Shown: one piece after another, positions 20,419-30,765 of the stretch
How the letters are laid out: each line of letters starts with the position of its first letter
How positions within the stretch are numbered: the stretch's first letter is position 1
Origin: Porogramme epimiltina
Taxonomy: Eukaryota > Basidiomycota > Agaricomycetes > Polyporales > Polyporaceae
Direction: 5' to 3'
NCBI GenBank assembly: GCA_900155495.1
Contig: FTLJ01000385.1
Location: forward strand, 1 to 42,585
Length of the DNA stretch: 42,585 nucleotides
Notes under the pieces: generated by a model
What the model saw: only the letters and a program-made list of their open reading frames with translations
The model's database searches: none
What the model was told of the DNA's origin: nothing
Translations under genes and position numbers: made by a program

Positions 20419-21538
20419 TCTGCGCGCGGTTCAGCGGTCGGCTCCGGCGTTTGGGTGCCAGCGTTCGGGCTGTGAGCAGGGTGCAGGCGGCGGCGGAGCG
20501 GCGTTGACAGTGGGCGGGACGGGGCAGGGCGGGCGGCGGCGGCGGGGCGGGTTCTGAGCTAAGTTCTGCATCCTCGCGTTCGTCCGACGGCCGCGCGCCG
20601 GGCGCGGGCACCGGCGCGGCCTCTCAACCACCCCTCTCCCCCCTTCCTTCCCATGCGTCTTCCCGACCGAGCGATACCTCCCACTCCACTCGCCGCTCCC
20701 GCGCCCCCCTCTCTTATCTCCGTGCGACACACACCTACCTTCTCTCTCCCTCCCCCGTGCCCACACCCCCGAATGCCCGTCGTCGCCACCACCGATTTCG
20801 CGCCGCCCGCGCTCCCACCGTCGTCTTCTTCCGCCTTCCGCCCGCCGTATGGCGCGCGGGCTTCCCGCGGCGGCGCAGCGCGTGCTCCGAGCTTGTTTTC
20901 CTAGCTTTCTTCTTTGCCTTTCGTGACGACCCGCGGACCACTGGCCTTGACGAAACCCTGACGCGCTACCCTGTGTTTTATACATACCATTATTGCGGCT
21001 TTGTACGTTTTTTCTGTTATCGGCCTAATAGCAACCACGCTGCTGCTTCTCCCCCTGTTGTTTTCCCCTCGCACTTCCCTCAAAAGGCCTAGGCACGCCA
21101 TTCCCCTCGTAGCGGACGACCTGAAGCGCGCCCCCCATCCCTGCTGCAGCTTCGCCCGTTTTCGGGACCACTTGCTGGGTTCGCACACGGACTTCTACAG
21201 CAGCCAGCCATCAAGAGAAGAAGCCAAGCACCGAAAATTATTATTCCCTCCATAAATATGTAACATAATAATATAAAGCGACGTCTTTGAGCGAACAGCG
21301 TCTTTCCAGCGATACAATTCCGCGCGGTGGCGGACCAGTGTGGCAATGAGCGTGTGGGCTGTGGTCTGTTGGTGTTTGGTGTTTGGGTTCGAGGTGGGCG
21401 GGGCCGGTGGGGCGCGTGGGCCCAGGTATACGGACGAACAGACGGTATACAGCACCCGGGTGGTGCTGATGCGCGATGTCGTGAGCAGTCATGACGGAGC
21501 CGTCCGCGTCGGCGGCGGCGAGGGGCGGTAAAGCGCGC
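20419..21538. other. Long convergent intergenic region, SAP-motif gene / MAPK
   Basis: About 1.1 kb between two 3' ends. 20419-20620 is extremely G/C-rich with a GGC-repeat character, while 20880-21280 is T-rich on the plus strand (many T4-T6 runs), the look of a long 3' UTR of the plus-strand gene. No convincing gene on either strand. Confidence 0.4.
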
Positions 21539-23540
21539 CTAGATGAGCGACTGGAAGGACATGACCTCGTCGTAGAGCAGCTTCTTGAGCTCATCCTTGT
21601 TCAGCTCCTTATCTGCAGGGGACTGGTCAGCGAAGGGTCTATAGGTGATGGGAAAGGACGAGACACTCACAGTCAAACTCGAAGTACTCCGGGTCGAGCG
21701 AGGACACTGCGGGCTCGTCCTCCGGGTCGTGCTGTTTGGCGCGAACGCAGGGCGAAACAAGGGCGGGCGGTCAGCCGCTTGATTTGGTGATGCGCGGGCG
21801 CGCGGGCGACGAACGACTACTTACGTATGCGGACAGGTACGGGTGCTCGAGCGCCTGGTCGACGGTGAGCCTCTTCTTCGGATCAAACGTCTACGCGATG
21901 TGGATGCGGATGGCGAGGCGGGGATGGAGGGCGGGAGGAAGGGGAAAGGAGGGGGAAAGGATCATCAGCAACGGCACAGGCAACGCGGGATACGATGAGG
22001 AGAAACAAGGCGGGGCACGACGGGATCTCCTGCGGCGGGGAGGCTGCGGGGGTGCAGATGGATGGGCCCGGCGGGACAGTGGAAGAGAAGTGGGCGCGAC
22101 GAGGTGCGACGCGGCCGCGCGCACCGCCGTCGGGTGCGATCTTCGAGGGTTGATGCTCCATGATGATAGCCAATGCGAAGCAACGACCCCTTGTCCCCCC
22201 ACGCACGGCCCGACCCGCTCGAACGCGTTCCGCCGGACGAAACAAAAAAACAAGACTCACCAGCGTCTTCTGGAGGAAGTCGATCGCCTCGGGGGACGCC
22301 TTGGGGAAGAGCGCGGTGAACGGGCGGCGCTTGCGGATGGGCAGCGCGCGGATGTAGTCGCGCGAGCGGCGGCTCGTGATCCCGTAGAACTCCTCGAGCG
22401 TGGGCGTGCCGATGACGTCGAGGATGAGGTCGAGCTGGTGGCCGTAGTCGCGGCCGGGGAAGAGCGGGCGGCCGTTGAGGAGCTCGGCGAGGATGCAGCC
22501 GACGGCCCAGACGTCGATCGCCTTGGTGTACATCTTGAAGGAGAGCATGATCTCGGGCGCGCGGTACCACCGCGTCGCGACGTACTCGGTCATCAGGCCC
22601 GCGCCGGCCTCCTTGCCGCCTGGGCCCGACGTCGAGCGCGTGCTGCGCGCGAGGCCGAAGTCGCACACCTTGAGGTCGCAGTTGGCGTTCAGGAGGAGGT
22701 TGGCGGGCTTAAGGTCGCGGTGGACGATGTCGGCGCTGTGCATCGTCTTGAGCGCGCGGAGCGTCTGGTAGACGAAGTACTGTAGACGCGCGCGTGCATG
22801 GGTGCGTGATGGAGCGGAACGTCGCAGGAAGGAGCGGAGACGAGGATCACGGGACGGAAGAGGGGGCGGCAACGGCGACGAGGATGAAACGGATTAGGTG
22901 TTCGAGAGAAGATCAGTGAGAGGGCGGTACACGGGGAGACGGGGAAATGAAAGAGCTAACCTGGCAGTGATCATCTGTCAACTGTTGAGTGCGGATGACG
23001 CGGTGGAGGTCGGTCTGCATAAGCTCCTGGATGACTGCATAGGTCGAGGGGATGAACAGATTGAGCGGGCGGCGAACAAGGCGATGGAGGAACGAAAACA
23101 GACGTACAGTAGATCTCCTTGAACTCATCATAGGAAGTAGGTTTGACGATGTCAAGGATGGAGATGATCTGTGGGAAATTGCCACAGGTTAGATCGAGGA
23201 GCGAAGGACATCGGGAGGACGGAAATGGGGAAGGGGGACGTACGTTCTCGTTGACACAGGTGTCGGAGAAGAACTTGAGGAGTTTGAGCTCGCGGAGCGT
23301 GCGGAGGCAGAAGAGAGTGTGCTCGAAGGGAAGGACCTTCTTGATCGCGACCTCTCTTCCAGAGGGCTTGTGGAGCGCAGCAACGACGGTACCGTATGCG
23401 CCTTCGCCGAGGCCGTGAAGGACCTTGAAGTTGTCACCTACAAGATATGCCGGTCAGCGGGGATTGACGGAAAGAAGGCGGAGGGACGGAAACTGACCGA
23501 TGTGGAAGGGGGGAAGGGGCTTATGGGCCTTGCGCGACAT
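21539..23540 (-). CDS. Fus3/Kss1-type MAP kinase
   Basis: The terminal kinase of the pheromone/filamentation/virulence cascade, acting in cytoplasm and nucleus. Eight exons (23540-23498, 23437-23244, 23168-23108, 23034-22961, 22779-22261, 21890-21825, 21731-21671, 21612-21539) give 363 residues, normal for the family. Visible: Gly-rich loop (GLGEGAYGTV), ATP-binding Lys (VAIKK), catalytic loop HRDLKPANLLL, DFGLARS, the dual-phosphorylation motif TEY followed by VATRWYRAPE, GTPTLEEFY, and a common-docking region with acidic residues at YHDPEDEP. TEY rather than TGY excludes the Hog1 type; NCDLKVCDFGLARS and LFPGRDY favour Fus3/Kss1 over Slt2. Introns 4 (181 nt) and 5 (370 nt) are much longer than others in the window. 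All key residues are present. Orthologues carry lineage-specific names (for example Ubc3/Kpp2, Cpk1), so no symbol is given. Confidence 0.95.
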
Positions 23541-25042
23541 TACGACTGGAGAGAGAGGGTCGGGTGGGGGAAGTAAGGCTGGAAAGAGCGAAGTGGTGGT
23601 GGATAAAGTGGAAGGAGAACAAGGTTGGAAGAACAAAAAGGTGGGAGGGAAGGAGAAAGGGCGCTAGGCAAGAAGAGAGAAGAAAAGGAATAGGGGCTTG
23701 GTCTGACGGACTGGGGAATTAAGTAGCAGAGACCAGAGGCGTGCGCTCGGCGGGACCTGTGAAGCCATCTGGGTGATAGCGGACGGTGATGGGAATCAGC
23801 AAGTGCGACATGATGGATTGTGCCCATGCTGTGATGAGGCAACGAGCCGCGGGCACGGGAGTATTCAGACGTGTTTAGAGGGTCTAAGGAGGCGCTGTGT
23901 ATGTCCGAGTGGGTGTTGCGGTGTGCACTGAGCACCGCTGAAGGAGTACGGACTGGATAACAGCGTAATCATTGCGAGGCAAGTATGCGAGCGGATGTCG
24001 GTATGCGAAGACGGGGGGAGACGCCCAGGGAAGAGGTGATGGCGGCAGTTCCTGGCGGGCGCTAGCAGGGCGCCGAGCCACGCGAGCGTGCAGATCAGCT
24101 GTGAGGCGGGGCGGGCCGCGGAGTCCGCTGGTGATGGGACGCTAGCCGGGCGATTGAGCGCGCCTGAGGCGGTTTCGGGGGCAACGGCCTGGGACGGCCG
24201 ACGCTGGGGAGACTCCCCGGGAGAGGCAGGCCTGACTCCCGAGTCCCGGGGGCTTGCATCGACGACCGAGACGGTCTCCGTCGAAGCGGACGAGTGGCTG
24301 GGCGACTACGCGGCGCCCATTGGCTCTTCCGCCCTCCCCCAGGCCAGTGTTCGATACTCAACGCCCTCGCCTGCACAGCCAGGCCCCCGCCTTCGTTCGA
24401 ACGCCCTGCGGCTCGCCCGGGGTGTGCTTAAAATGCACGCGTCGCTAGCCCTAGTGCTACCGGGCACGTCGGCAACCCGGTAACCATGCTGTCCAGAACT
24501 CCGGGCCATGTACCCGCTTCTATCTCTGGCACTCGCATTTTTCACGCGCCCGCTGCTCCGGGCGGCCTCCCTGTCCGGGCATGGGCGCAGGCGATGCGCG
24601 GGAGGAGCACGGCGACCCCATTGCGTGCATATTTGACCGCGCACGCCGGCGCAGGGCAGCTGGCAGGGTAGAGTGGCAGGCCAGTGGCGACGGCGACGGG
24701 ATGTGCACGTCAATGGTAAAAACGGCACCAACGCTTGACGCCTGCATGCTCGGACAGCGTTGTTTTTGCTCAGCCAATCGCGGGCAGAGTTCCTGGCCCC
24801 AATCTTCTGATCGAGCGACATCTATTGTCACCATCCACTCGGCCCCGCACCCAGATGCAGCCTACCACTCCCCCGGGTCCCAACCCGTCCCCTTCAAAAC
24901 CCGCCCGCCTGCCCTCCTCCCTTCTCCAGATCCCTCCGTCCCCGGTCCCCTTCCTTCTCCTTTTTTCTTTCTTTTCCTTACTTACTGGCTGAGCTAGTCG
25001 TCTCTCGTTCCATTCCTTTCACATCCTCTGGCAGTCATCACC
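23541..25042. promoter_or_regulatory. Divergent intergenic region, MAPK / cupredoxin gene
   Basis: 1.5 kb between divergent ATGs, the longest gap in the window. The first 150 bases are strongly purine-rich on the plus strand, i.e. a CT-rich leader of the MAPK on the minus strand. The last 180 bases are a matching CT-rich leader of the plus-strand gene. The middle is GC-rich; an open frame at 24088-24483 has no family signature and is overlapped by equally long frames on the other strand, so it is not called. Confidence 0.5.
24774..24778 (+). promoter_or_regulatory. CCAAT box
   Basis: CCAAT about 265 bp upstream of the cupredoxin start codon, a typical distance for a HAP-complex site. It is short and may be chance. 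Confidence 0.25.
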
Positions 25043-26633
25043 ATGTTCGTCTCTGCAGCAGCCCGTCTCTCTCTCGGCCTTGCCGTTCTCTCCTCCGTGG
25101 CCTCGAAGGTCATTGACATCCAGGTTGGCGACGCGAACGGTTCAACCGTTTACACCCCCGAGGCAGTTGTGCGTCTTTTTTGCGCCCTTTCTCAGCCGCC
25201 CAAATCCGCTAACGCCCGCTCCCAGTTCGCCGATGTCGGAGACCAGGTTGTCTTCACCTTCCACCAGAAGAACCACACCGTCACCCAGTCGTCGCTCGCC
25301 GCGCCTTGCTCGCTCGAGGATGGCGGTCTTGACTCCGGCTTGTGCGTTTCGTTCTCCATTTAATCTCGCATATGAAATTAACACGCTCTCTTACAGCATG
25401 CCCGTTGCCGCGAACCAGACCGACAGCTTCCCCACCTACACCGTGAACGTCATGGACGTGCGTACCCCTCTTCACCACCGCACCCGTTAACCACAGCTAA
25501 CGCCACATCGCGCCGATCCCTTCGCAGACCAAGCCCATGTGGTTCTTCTGCGCGCAGGCAGCCAACACCCCTGCCTCGCACTGCGGCAAGGGCATGGTCT
25601 TCGCTATCAACTGCGGTCCCGACGGCGCCGCCAACTCGTTCACCAACTTCAAGAACTCGGCCCTCGCGATCGGCGCGCAGCTCACCGCTGAGGCCGCCGC
25701 TGCGTCCTCGTCCGCGGCCTACGGCTACGGCGGCAGCTACGGTGGCTACGGCTACGCGACCGACTCGTCCGCGCCCATGAGCACCGAGGCCGCAATGAGC
25801 ACCGAGGCCGCGATGAGCACTGAGACCATGTCCGCGACCGACGCTGCGCCGACCGACTCGTCGTCCTCTTCGTCGTACTCGTCGTCCTCTTCTTCGTCTT
25901 CGTCCTCGTCCTCGTCCTCATCAAGCTCAGGCGTGGACAGCGCTCCCGAGTCCTCGACCAGCGGCAACGTCATCACGGTCACCGTCGGCGGCTCCGCCGG
26001 TCAGCTCACGTTCTCGCCCGACAGCGTGCAAGCTGCGGCCGGTGACATCATCTCGTTCGAGTTGTACGTGTTCATCGTGATTTTACACGTGCAACACGTA
26101 TAAGAAACTGACCGGACTTGTCCTCGTACAGCCACCAGAAGAACCACACCGCGACGCAGTCCTCGTTCGCCAACCCCTGCGTCCGCCTCAAGGACACCAC
26201 CGGCGCGGCGATCGGCCTTGACTCCGGCTTGTGCGTACACTTCCCCCAATTTCCCCCTTCCCACCACCCGGACTAACCGTGCCTCCTCACCCCCCACAGC
26301 ATGCCCGTCGACGCCAACGCGACCTCCTTCCCGACCTGGAACGTCACCGTGAACGACACCACGACCCCGCTCTGGTTCTACTGCCGCCAGCACGCGCCCA
26401 CCGGCGCCTCGCACTGCGGCGCGGGCATGGTCTTCGCCGTCAACGCCGTCGCGGACGGCCCCAAGAACTTCACCGCGTTCAAGGCGCTCGCCGCCGTCCA
26501 GAACGGCACCGCCGCCAACACGTCCACCACCGGCGGCGCGTCCGGCTCCGGCGCCGCCCCCGCGCTCTCGAGCGCCACCGGCGCGATGGTCTCGCTCGGC
26601 GCGCTCCTCGCCGCCGCGGCCGCCCTGCTCTAA
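25043..26633 (+). CDS. GPI-anchored serine-rich tandem cupredoxin
   Basis: An extracellular protein with two blue-copper-like folds. Exons 25043-25168, 25226-25341, 25397-25457, 25528-26063, 26132-26230 and 26300-26633 give 423 residues. A signal peptide (about residues 1-21, ending SSVASKV) is followed by domain 1 with VVFTFHQKNHTVTQSS, GLDSGFMPV, MWFFCAQ and ASHCGKGMVFAIN, in which His, Cys, His and Met can form the copper site. A low-complexity linker follows: Gly/Tyr repeats, three MSTEAA-type repeats and a run of about 27 mostly serine residues. Domain 2 repeats FHQKNHTATQSSF, GLDSGFMPV, LWFYCRQ and ASHCGAGMVFAVN. The C-terminus ends in a small-residue then hydrophobic stretch (ATGAMVSLGALLAAAAALL), typical of a GPI-anchor signal. 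Probably a cell-wall or surface protein; substrate or redox partner unknown. Confidence 0.9.
25855..25930 (+). repeat. Serine codon microsatellite in the cupredoxin linker
   Basis: A run of TCG/TCC/TCT/TCA triplets coding almost only serine, between the two cupredoxin domains. Mixed codons keep it from being a pure repeat, but length changes by multiples of three are likely between strains. Confidence 0.75.
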
Positions 26634-27813
26634 GCACACACCCCTCTCCCTCCTTCCCTCCCTCCACCCCTGGACGCTCTCTCGACGAACGGACTCGTTT
26701 TTAGGATAGAGACGGCACACATTCTTTGCGGACGCTGCTGCTGCACGCCGATAGACTGTCTGAAGTACATTAGGAAAGCGGACGGGACCTGTGGCCCGGC
26801 GGGGCGGCCAGCCCGCCCCGCACGCACATGCTCGCCGCACGGACGATGACTTAGTTACCACTACCCCCCCACGCTCACGCCAGATACCATTGGACTCGGC
26901 GGTCCGCTTTTGTTCTCCCTGCGGGTCGCGGTTCTTTGCTACCTTTTTCCGCTTCATTTTGCGCCTTCGCGTATTTTTTTTTTTGCTTTACGACATCACG
27001 GACACGCCGAGCTCTCCCTCTCCCTATTCGCTATACCTGTAGCTTTCTCGCCTCCGCGGGGCCCCTTTTTTGCTTTCTTCGTGTAGCTGTCGTTGTTGTA
27101 CTCTTTACGTGCCTTTTTTGGGGAGGAAATCGGAAACGCTCTCTCAGCCTCGCCGGCGCCGCGCCGATGTGTGATGACTGACTACCACTATCCTCCATCT
27201 TCGACGTCGACGTCAACGGTGGACTGCGACGGGCAATTGTCCTCGATGAAGAAAAAAAAGAAAGGGTCGCGTCGGCAACGCGCGAAATAAGCTCCGTAAC
27301 CCGTCCGTGCCCTTCATTGTTGTCCTCGGGCCGCGGGGATTCGCTCCCCCTCCTCGAGGCGGAGAAGCTAGAGTTCAAACGTTCACCATGCAATGCACGC
27401 CCGGAGGCGTCCTGCGGCGCTGCGCAGGGGGCGTGGCGTGCGCCGTGCGGGCCCTCTTTCTCCCCTGGCAACCGCAGGCGAGTCATAGGAGGAAATGAAG
27501 ATGTAATAACACACAGCGCGACTAACAGAACACACAGAACACACAGAACACGCGGCCGCGGCGCGGTGCGGCGGCGCAGATGGGGACCTCCCCGCGACGG
27601 ATTTAGCACGATGGGTGCTATGTATAGCGGCAGCTCCGAGCAGGCCTTGGGGGCAGCGCGCGCGCGCGTCGTACGTACCGCACGAACCACACTCGCCGTG
27701 CCCACCCCTCCCCTCCTTGCCCCACCCGCACTCCGCACCGCGCAGGCCGCCTTCCCCTATCCTTATCTCTCGCCCGCGCCCAACACAACGCAACGCAGCA
27801 CAACGCGGGGGGC
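26634..27813. other. Long convergent intergenic region, cupredoxin / CBF5
   Basis: About 1.2 kb between two 3' ends. 26920-27130 is T-rich on the plus strand, with a run of eleven T at 26974-26984, consistent with a long 3' UTR of the cupredoxin gene. A minus-strand open frame at 27031-27738 is Arg/Ser/Thr-rich and lacks an ATG start or motif. A 9-bp tandem repeat sits at 27525-27551. No gene called. Confidence 0.4.
27525..27551. repeat. Three perfect tandem copies of a 9-mer
   Basis: ACAGAACAC is repeated three times without change in the 3'-flanking region of CBF5. Too short for a known element; a minisatellite-like tract. Confidence 0.8.
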
Positions 27814-29698
27814 CTATGACTCCCCGCCGAGGCTCTCGCGCGCCTTCTTCTCCTTCCTGAGCCGCTTGCGCTCGCGGCGCGCCTCCTCGTCCTCGTCGCC
27901 CTTCTCCTTCTCCGCCGCCGCCGCCTTCTCCGCCGCCTTCTTCTCCTTCCGCAGCCGCTTGCGCTCCGCGCGCGCCGCCTCGTCCTCCTCGTCGTCGTTG
28001 TCGCCGCCCGCGTCGGTCACCGCCATCGACACGTCCGCGTCCGCGGGCGCGGCGTCGGCCGCCTCGGACTTGCGCTTGCGCTTCTTGTCCTCCTTGTCCT
28101 TCTTCTCCTTCGCGGGGCTCGCGGGCGCCGCAGCAGCAGCGGGCGCGGGCGCGACCTCGGCGGACGTGCTCGCTGCGGGCTGCTGTAAAAGGCGGACAAT
28201 GCGTGAGCCAACGACGGTCCCTCATCTACTTCCTCCTGACATATGCACGTGCGCGGTACGTACCTCGCGGTTGTAGTCGACATAGTCCCGACTCCACTCG
28301 GCAGGCGTCTCAGCGATCTTCTCGCCGTACTTTCCGAGCTTGCCCTCCTTGACCATCTTCTTCTTCTCGAGCGCCTTGGGCCCGAGGCCCCAGCGCCGCG
28401 GGTAGGTGTCGCGCTCCATGATGCACCGCTTGACCTTTGCGACGACACCGTGGTCGCACGTCGCGAGCTCGACGGTGGACATCTGCGCGATGGCGAGCGC
28501 GATCGCCTCGCCTGCGACGACGGTGAGCGGCGCAAGCGGGACTCGAAGACCGGCGTGGATGCGCACCTTTTGTGGTCATGAGGACGACCTCCTCGTTTAG
28601 CGAGATGTCGGCCTCGTAACGGAGCAGACCAGGAATCATGAGTTTTGCGCCGTAACAGACGGCGTTGACCGCGCTGTCCTTGACGACTATGCGCTTGTAA
28701 CCGACCAGGAGGGACTCCAGGGGACGAATTACCCGGCGAAGGTACGACTCTGCAGGCGCGTTAGGTGTCGGTCCGCGCTCAATTATCGGGGATACACACC
28801 ATCGCGAGTGTTGTCGTACACCCACTGCGCGTCCAGCACGTCGTGCATTGTCACCATGTCGTCGTTCTCGCTCAGCGCTCCACTGCGCACTCGGCGGAGC
28901 TCCTGCATGTGCCCGCCGACGCCAAGCAGGAGACCGAGGTGCACGCACAGCGTACGGATGTACGTGCCCGCCTCGCATGATACCCAGAAGACGGCAAGGT
29001 TGCGCTTCTCGTCGAATTCGAGGAGCTTCGACTCGTAAATGGTGCGTATGCGGAGCTGACGCTTCACGGCGGAGATGAGGGGCGGACGTTGGAAGAGCGC
29101 GCCAGTGAGGGTCTGGATGGCGCGAGGGAGGGCAGTGGGGTTGGAGAGTGCTGAGTGGATGCGGAGGACGGCGACGTACTCCTTCCCTGTAGCACGCATT
29201 ATGTAAAAGTATATTGAGGGGGTTAAGCGACAAAACGCACCTGCACCCTGCTGGGACTTGACCAGACGCGTCGCGCGGTCAATGCAGACGATCAAACAAC
29301 CAGTAACCTTGGGGTCGAGGGTACCGCTGTGACCGGTTTTTTCGACGCGGAGGATCCTCCGAAGCCATGCGACGACCTCGTGAGAAGAGGGGTTGGACGG
29401 CTTGTCCAAGTTAATAACCCCAGACCTATGCATGTATAGCATTGAGCGAAAGCACACGTGGTATAGAAGAGTTGACGCACTTCACATAGGAGGTGATATC
29501 ACGCTTCAATGGGCTGCAGCCGGAAGGAATGGGGGTGAAGTGGGCGGAGCGGACCAGCAGCTTGTCGTAGTTTTTGAGGAGAAGTGGCCATTGGGAAGTG
29601 TCGAGAGCGGGTTTGGAGGACTCAGGCTTGATAGCAAAGTCGCCGCTGACCTGGGCGGATGCGACCTGGCCACGCGAGAGCTTGCTGCTGGAGGCCAT
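27814..29698 (-). CDS. CBF5: H/ACA snoRNP pseudouridine synthase Cbf5 (dyskerin)
   Basis: The catalytic subunit of box H/ACA RNPs, converting uridine to pseudouridine in rRNA and needed for rRNA processing in the nucleolus. Six exons give about 515 residues. The N-terminal extension reads [20 protein letters not shown]. The catalytic TruB domain has [20 protein letters not shown], then [14 protein letters not shown], whose Asp is the nucleophile, then [17 protein letters not shown]. The PUA domain follows ([54 protein letters not shown]). The C-terminus has two [13 protein letters not shown] Lys/Glu repeats, the nucleolar KKE tail typical of Cbf5. Introns are short (about 50-80 nt), too small to host an H/ACA snoRNA. 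The first intron uses a GTGCGT donor, giving [12 protein letters not shown]. Confidence 0.96.
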
Positions 29699-29999
29699 GG
29701 TGGCGAGGGGGTATTTTGGAGCGACCAGTCCAACGCTCGCGCCGCCCGACGCGACGAGCAGCAACTTTTTGGTTCCCACGATCCACACACCGAATGGGGT
29801 TAAGGTTCCGTCTCAACCTTCTTGCTGGTCGTGGGAACACCGGAAGTTACCTTCGGGCATAGCCGATCCGTGAGAATGCGGCACGAGGTACTATACAGTT
29901 GCACCCGCAACGGGATTTTGTGTACTGGCCGCGCCGGAGAACGCAATCAACGCCTCAAGACTCGACGCTCTCGTCCTCATCCCCTCGCCCTCCGTCAAG
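29699..29999. promoter_or_regulatory. Bidirectional promoter, CBF5 / RPL22
   Basis: 301 bp separate the CBF5 and eL22 start codons. Both encode ribosome-related proteins, so shared regulation is plausible. I see no TATA box. The last 60 bases before 30000 are C/T-rich on the plus strand, as expected of a ribosomal-protein leader. Confidence 0.6.
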
Positions 30000-30572
30000 A
30001 TGGTTAGTTAGCTCCCAGTACTGCTTTGCTGAGTTATCTTCTCAGTAGGCTAACTCTGGGGTTTCCTCTCTTCTCTCTGTGTGCATTAGCCCAAGGCCGC
30101 CGCTGGAAAGACTGCTGCTGCTAAGCACAAGTTCGTCATCGACTACTCTCGCCCCGCGGGTGACGGTGTCTTCGACGGCGCGGCGTTCGAGAAGTTCCTC
30201 CACGACCGCATCAAGGTCGATGGTAAGACTGGGCAGCTTGGTGACAGCGTCAAGATCCACAGGGATGGTGCGTCTTTTCATACCGTGTTAATACTCTGTA
30301 TCGCTCACACACACTTTTTTCTGCAAACGCTTCAGGCGACACCAAGATCACCGTGACCTCGAACATCCCCCTCTCCAAGCGTTACCTCAAGTACCTCACC
30401 AAAAAGTTCCTCAAGAAGAACACCCTCCGTGACTGGATTCGGTGCGTTCTCCTGATATTCGCGGCTCTGTCAATGATCTCACTATATACCCAGCGTTGTT
30501 GCCTCGGCCAAGGACGTCTACCAGCTTCGCTTCTACAACATCCAGTCTGCGGATGACGAGGAGGAGGAATGA
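30000..30572 (+). CDS. RPL22: 60S ribosomal protein eL22
   Basis: A structural protein of the large ribosomal subunit. Exons 30000-30002, 30090-30267, 30336-30441 and 30494-30572 give 121 residues, the normal length. Signature regions are present: [92 protein letters not shown], and an acidic tail ADDEEEE. The coding part of the first exon is only the ATG, followed at once by a GTTAGT donor; the first intron is 87 nt. An ATG-adjacent intron is common in fungal ribosomal-protein genes and often raises expression. An upstream ATG at 29876 would open an overlapping frame if transcription started that far up. Confidence 0.97.
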
Positions 30573-30765
30573 GCGCATGTCACGGCTCCCTTTGCATATG
30601 TTGTTGTAGGCTAGCATCCATTATCCATATGTCACGCATGCTCTGCTATCGCTTTCGAATGCATTGTTTTCGTTTTCTGATTCTCAATCAGTCAACCGAA
30701 CGTGCAAACTCTACGACGTGAATTGCCGTAACTAAGAATGTGGAGGTACACAGAAACTACTAGTG

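Noticed and set aside
22685..22735. The MAP kinase activation loop as unusually long.
   Set aside because: The stretch between the DFG motif and TEY is within the range seen in Fus3/Kss1 kinases.
24088..24483. A 131-codon plus-strand frame between the MAPK and cupredoxin genes.
   Set aside because: No recognisable domain, no leader or intron signals, and overlapping open frames on the other strand.
27031..27738. A 235-codon minus-strand frame downstream of CBF5.
   Set aside because: It lacks an ATG start, is Arg/Ser/Thr-rich and reads through the T-rich probable 3' UTR of the cupredoxin gene.
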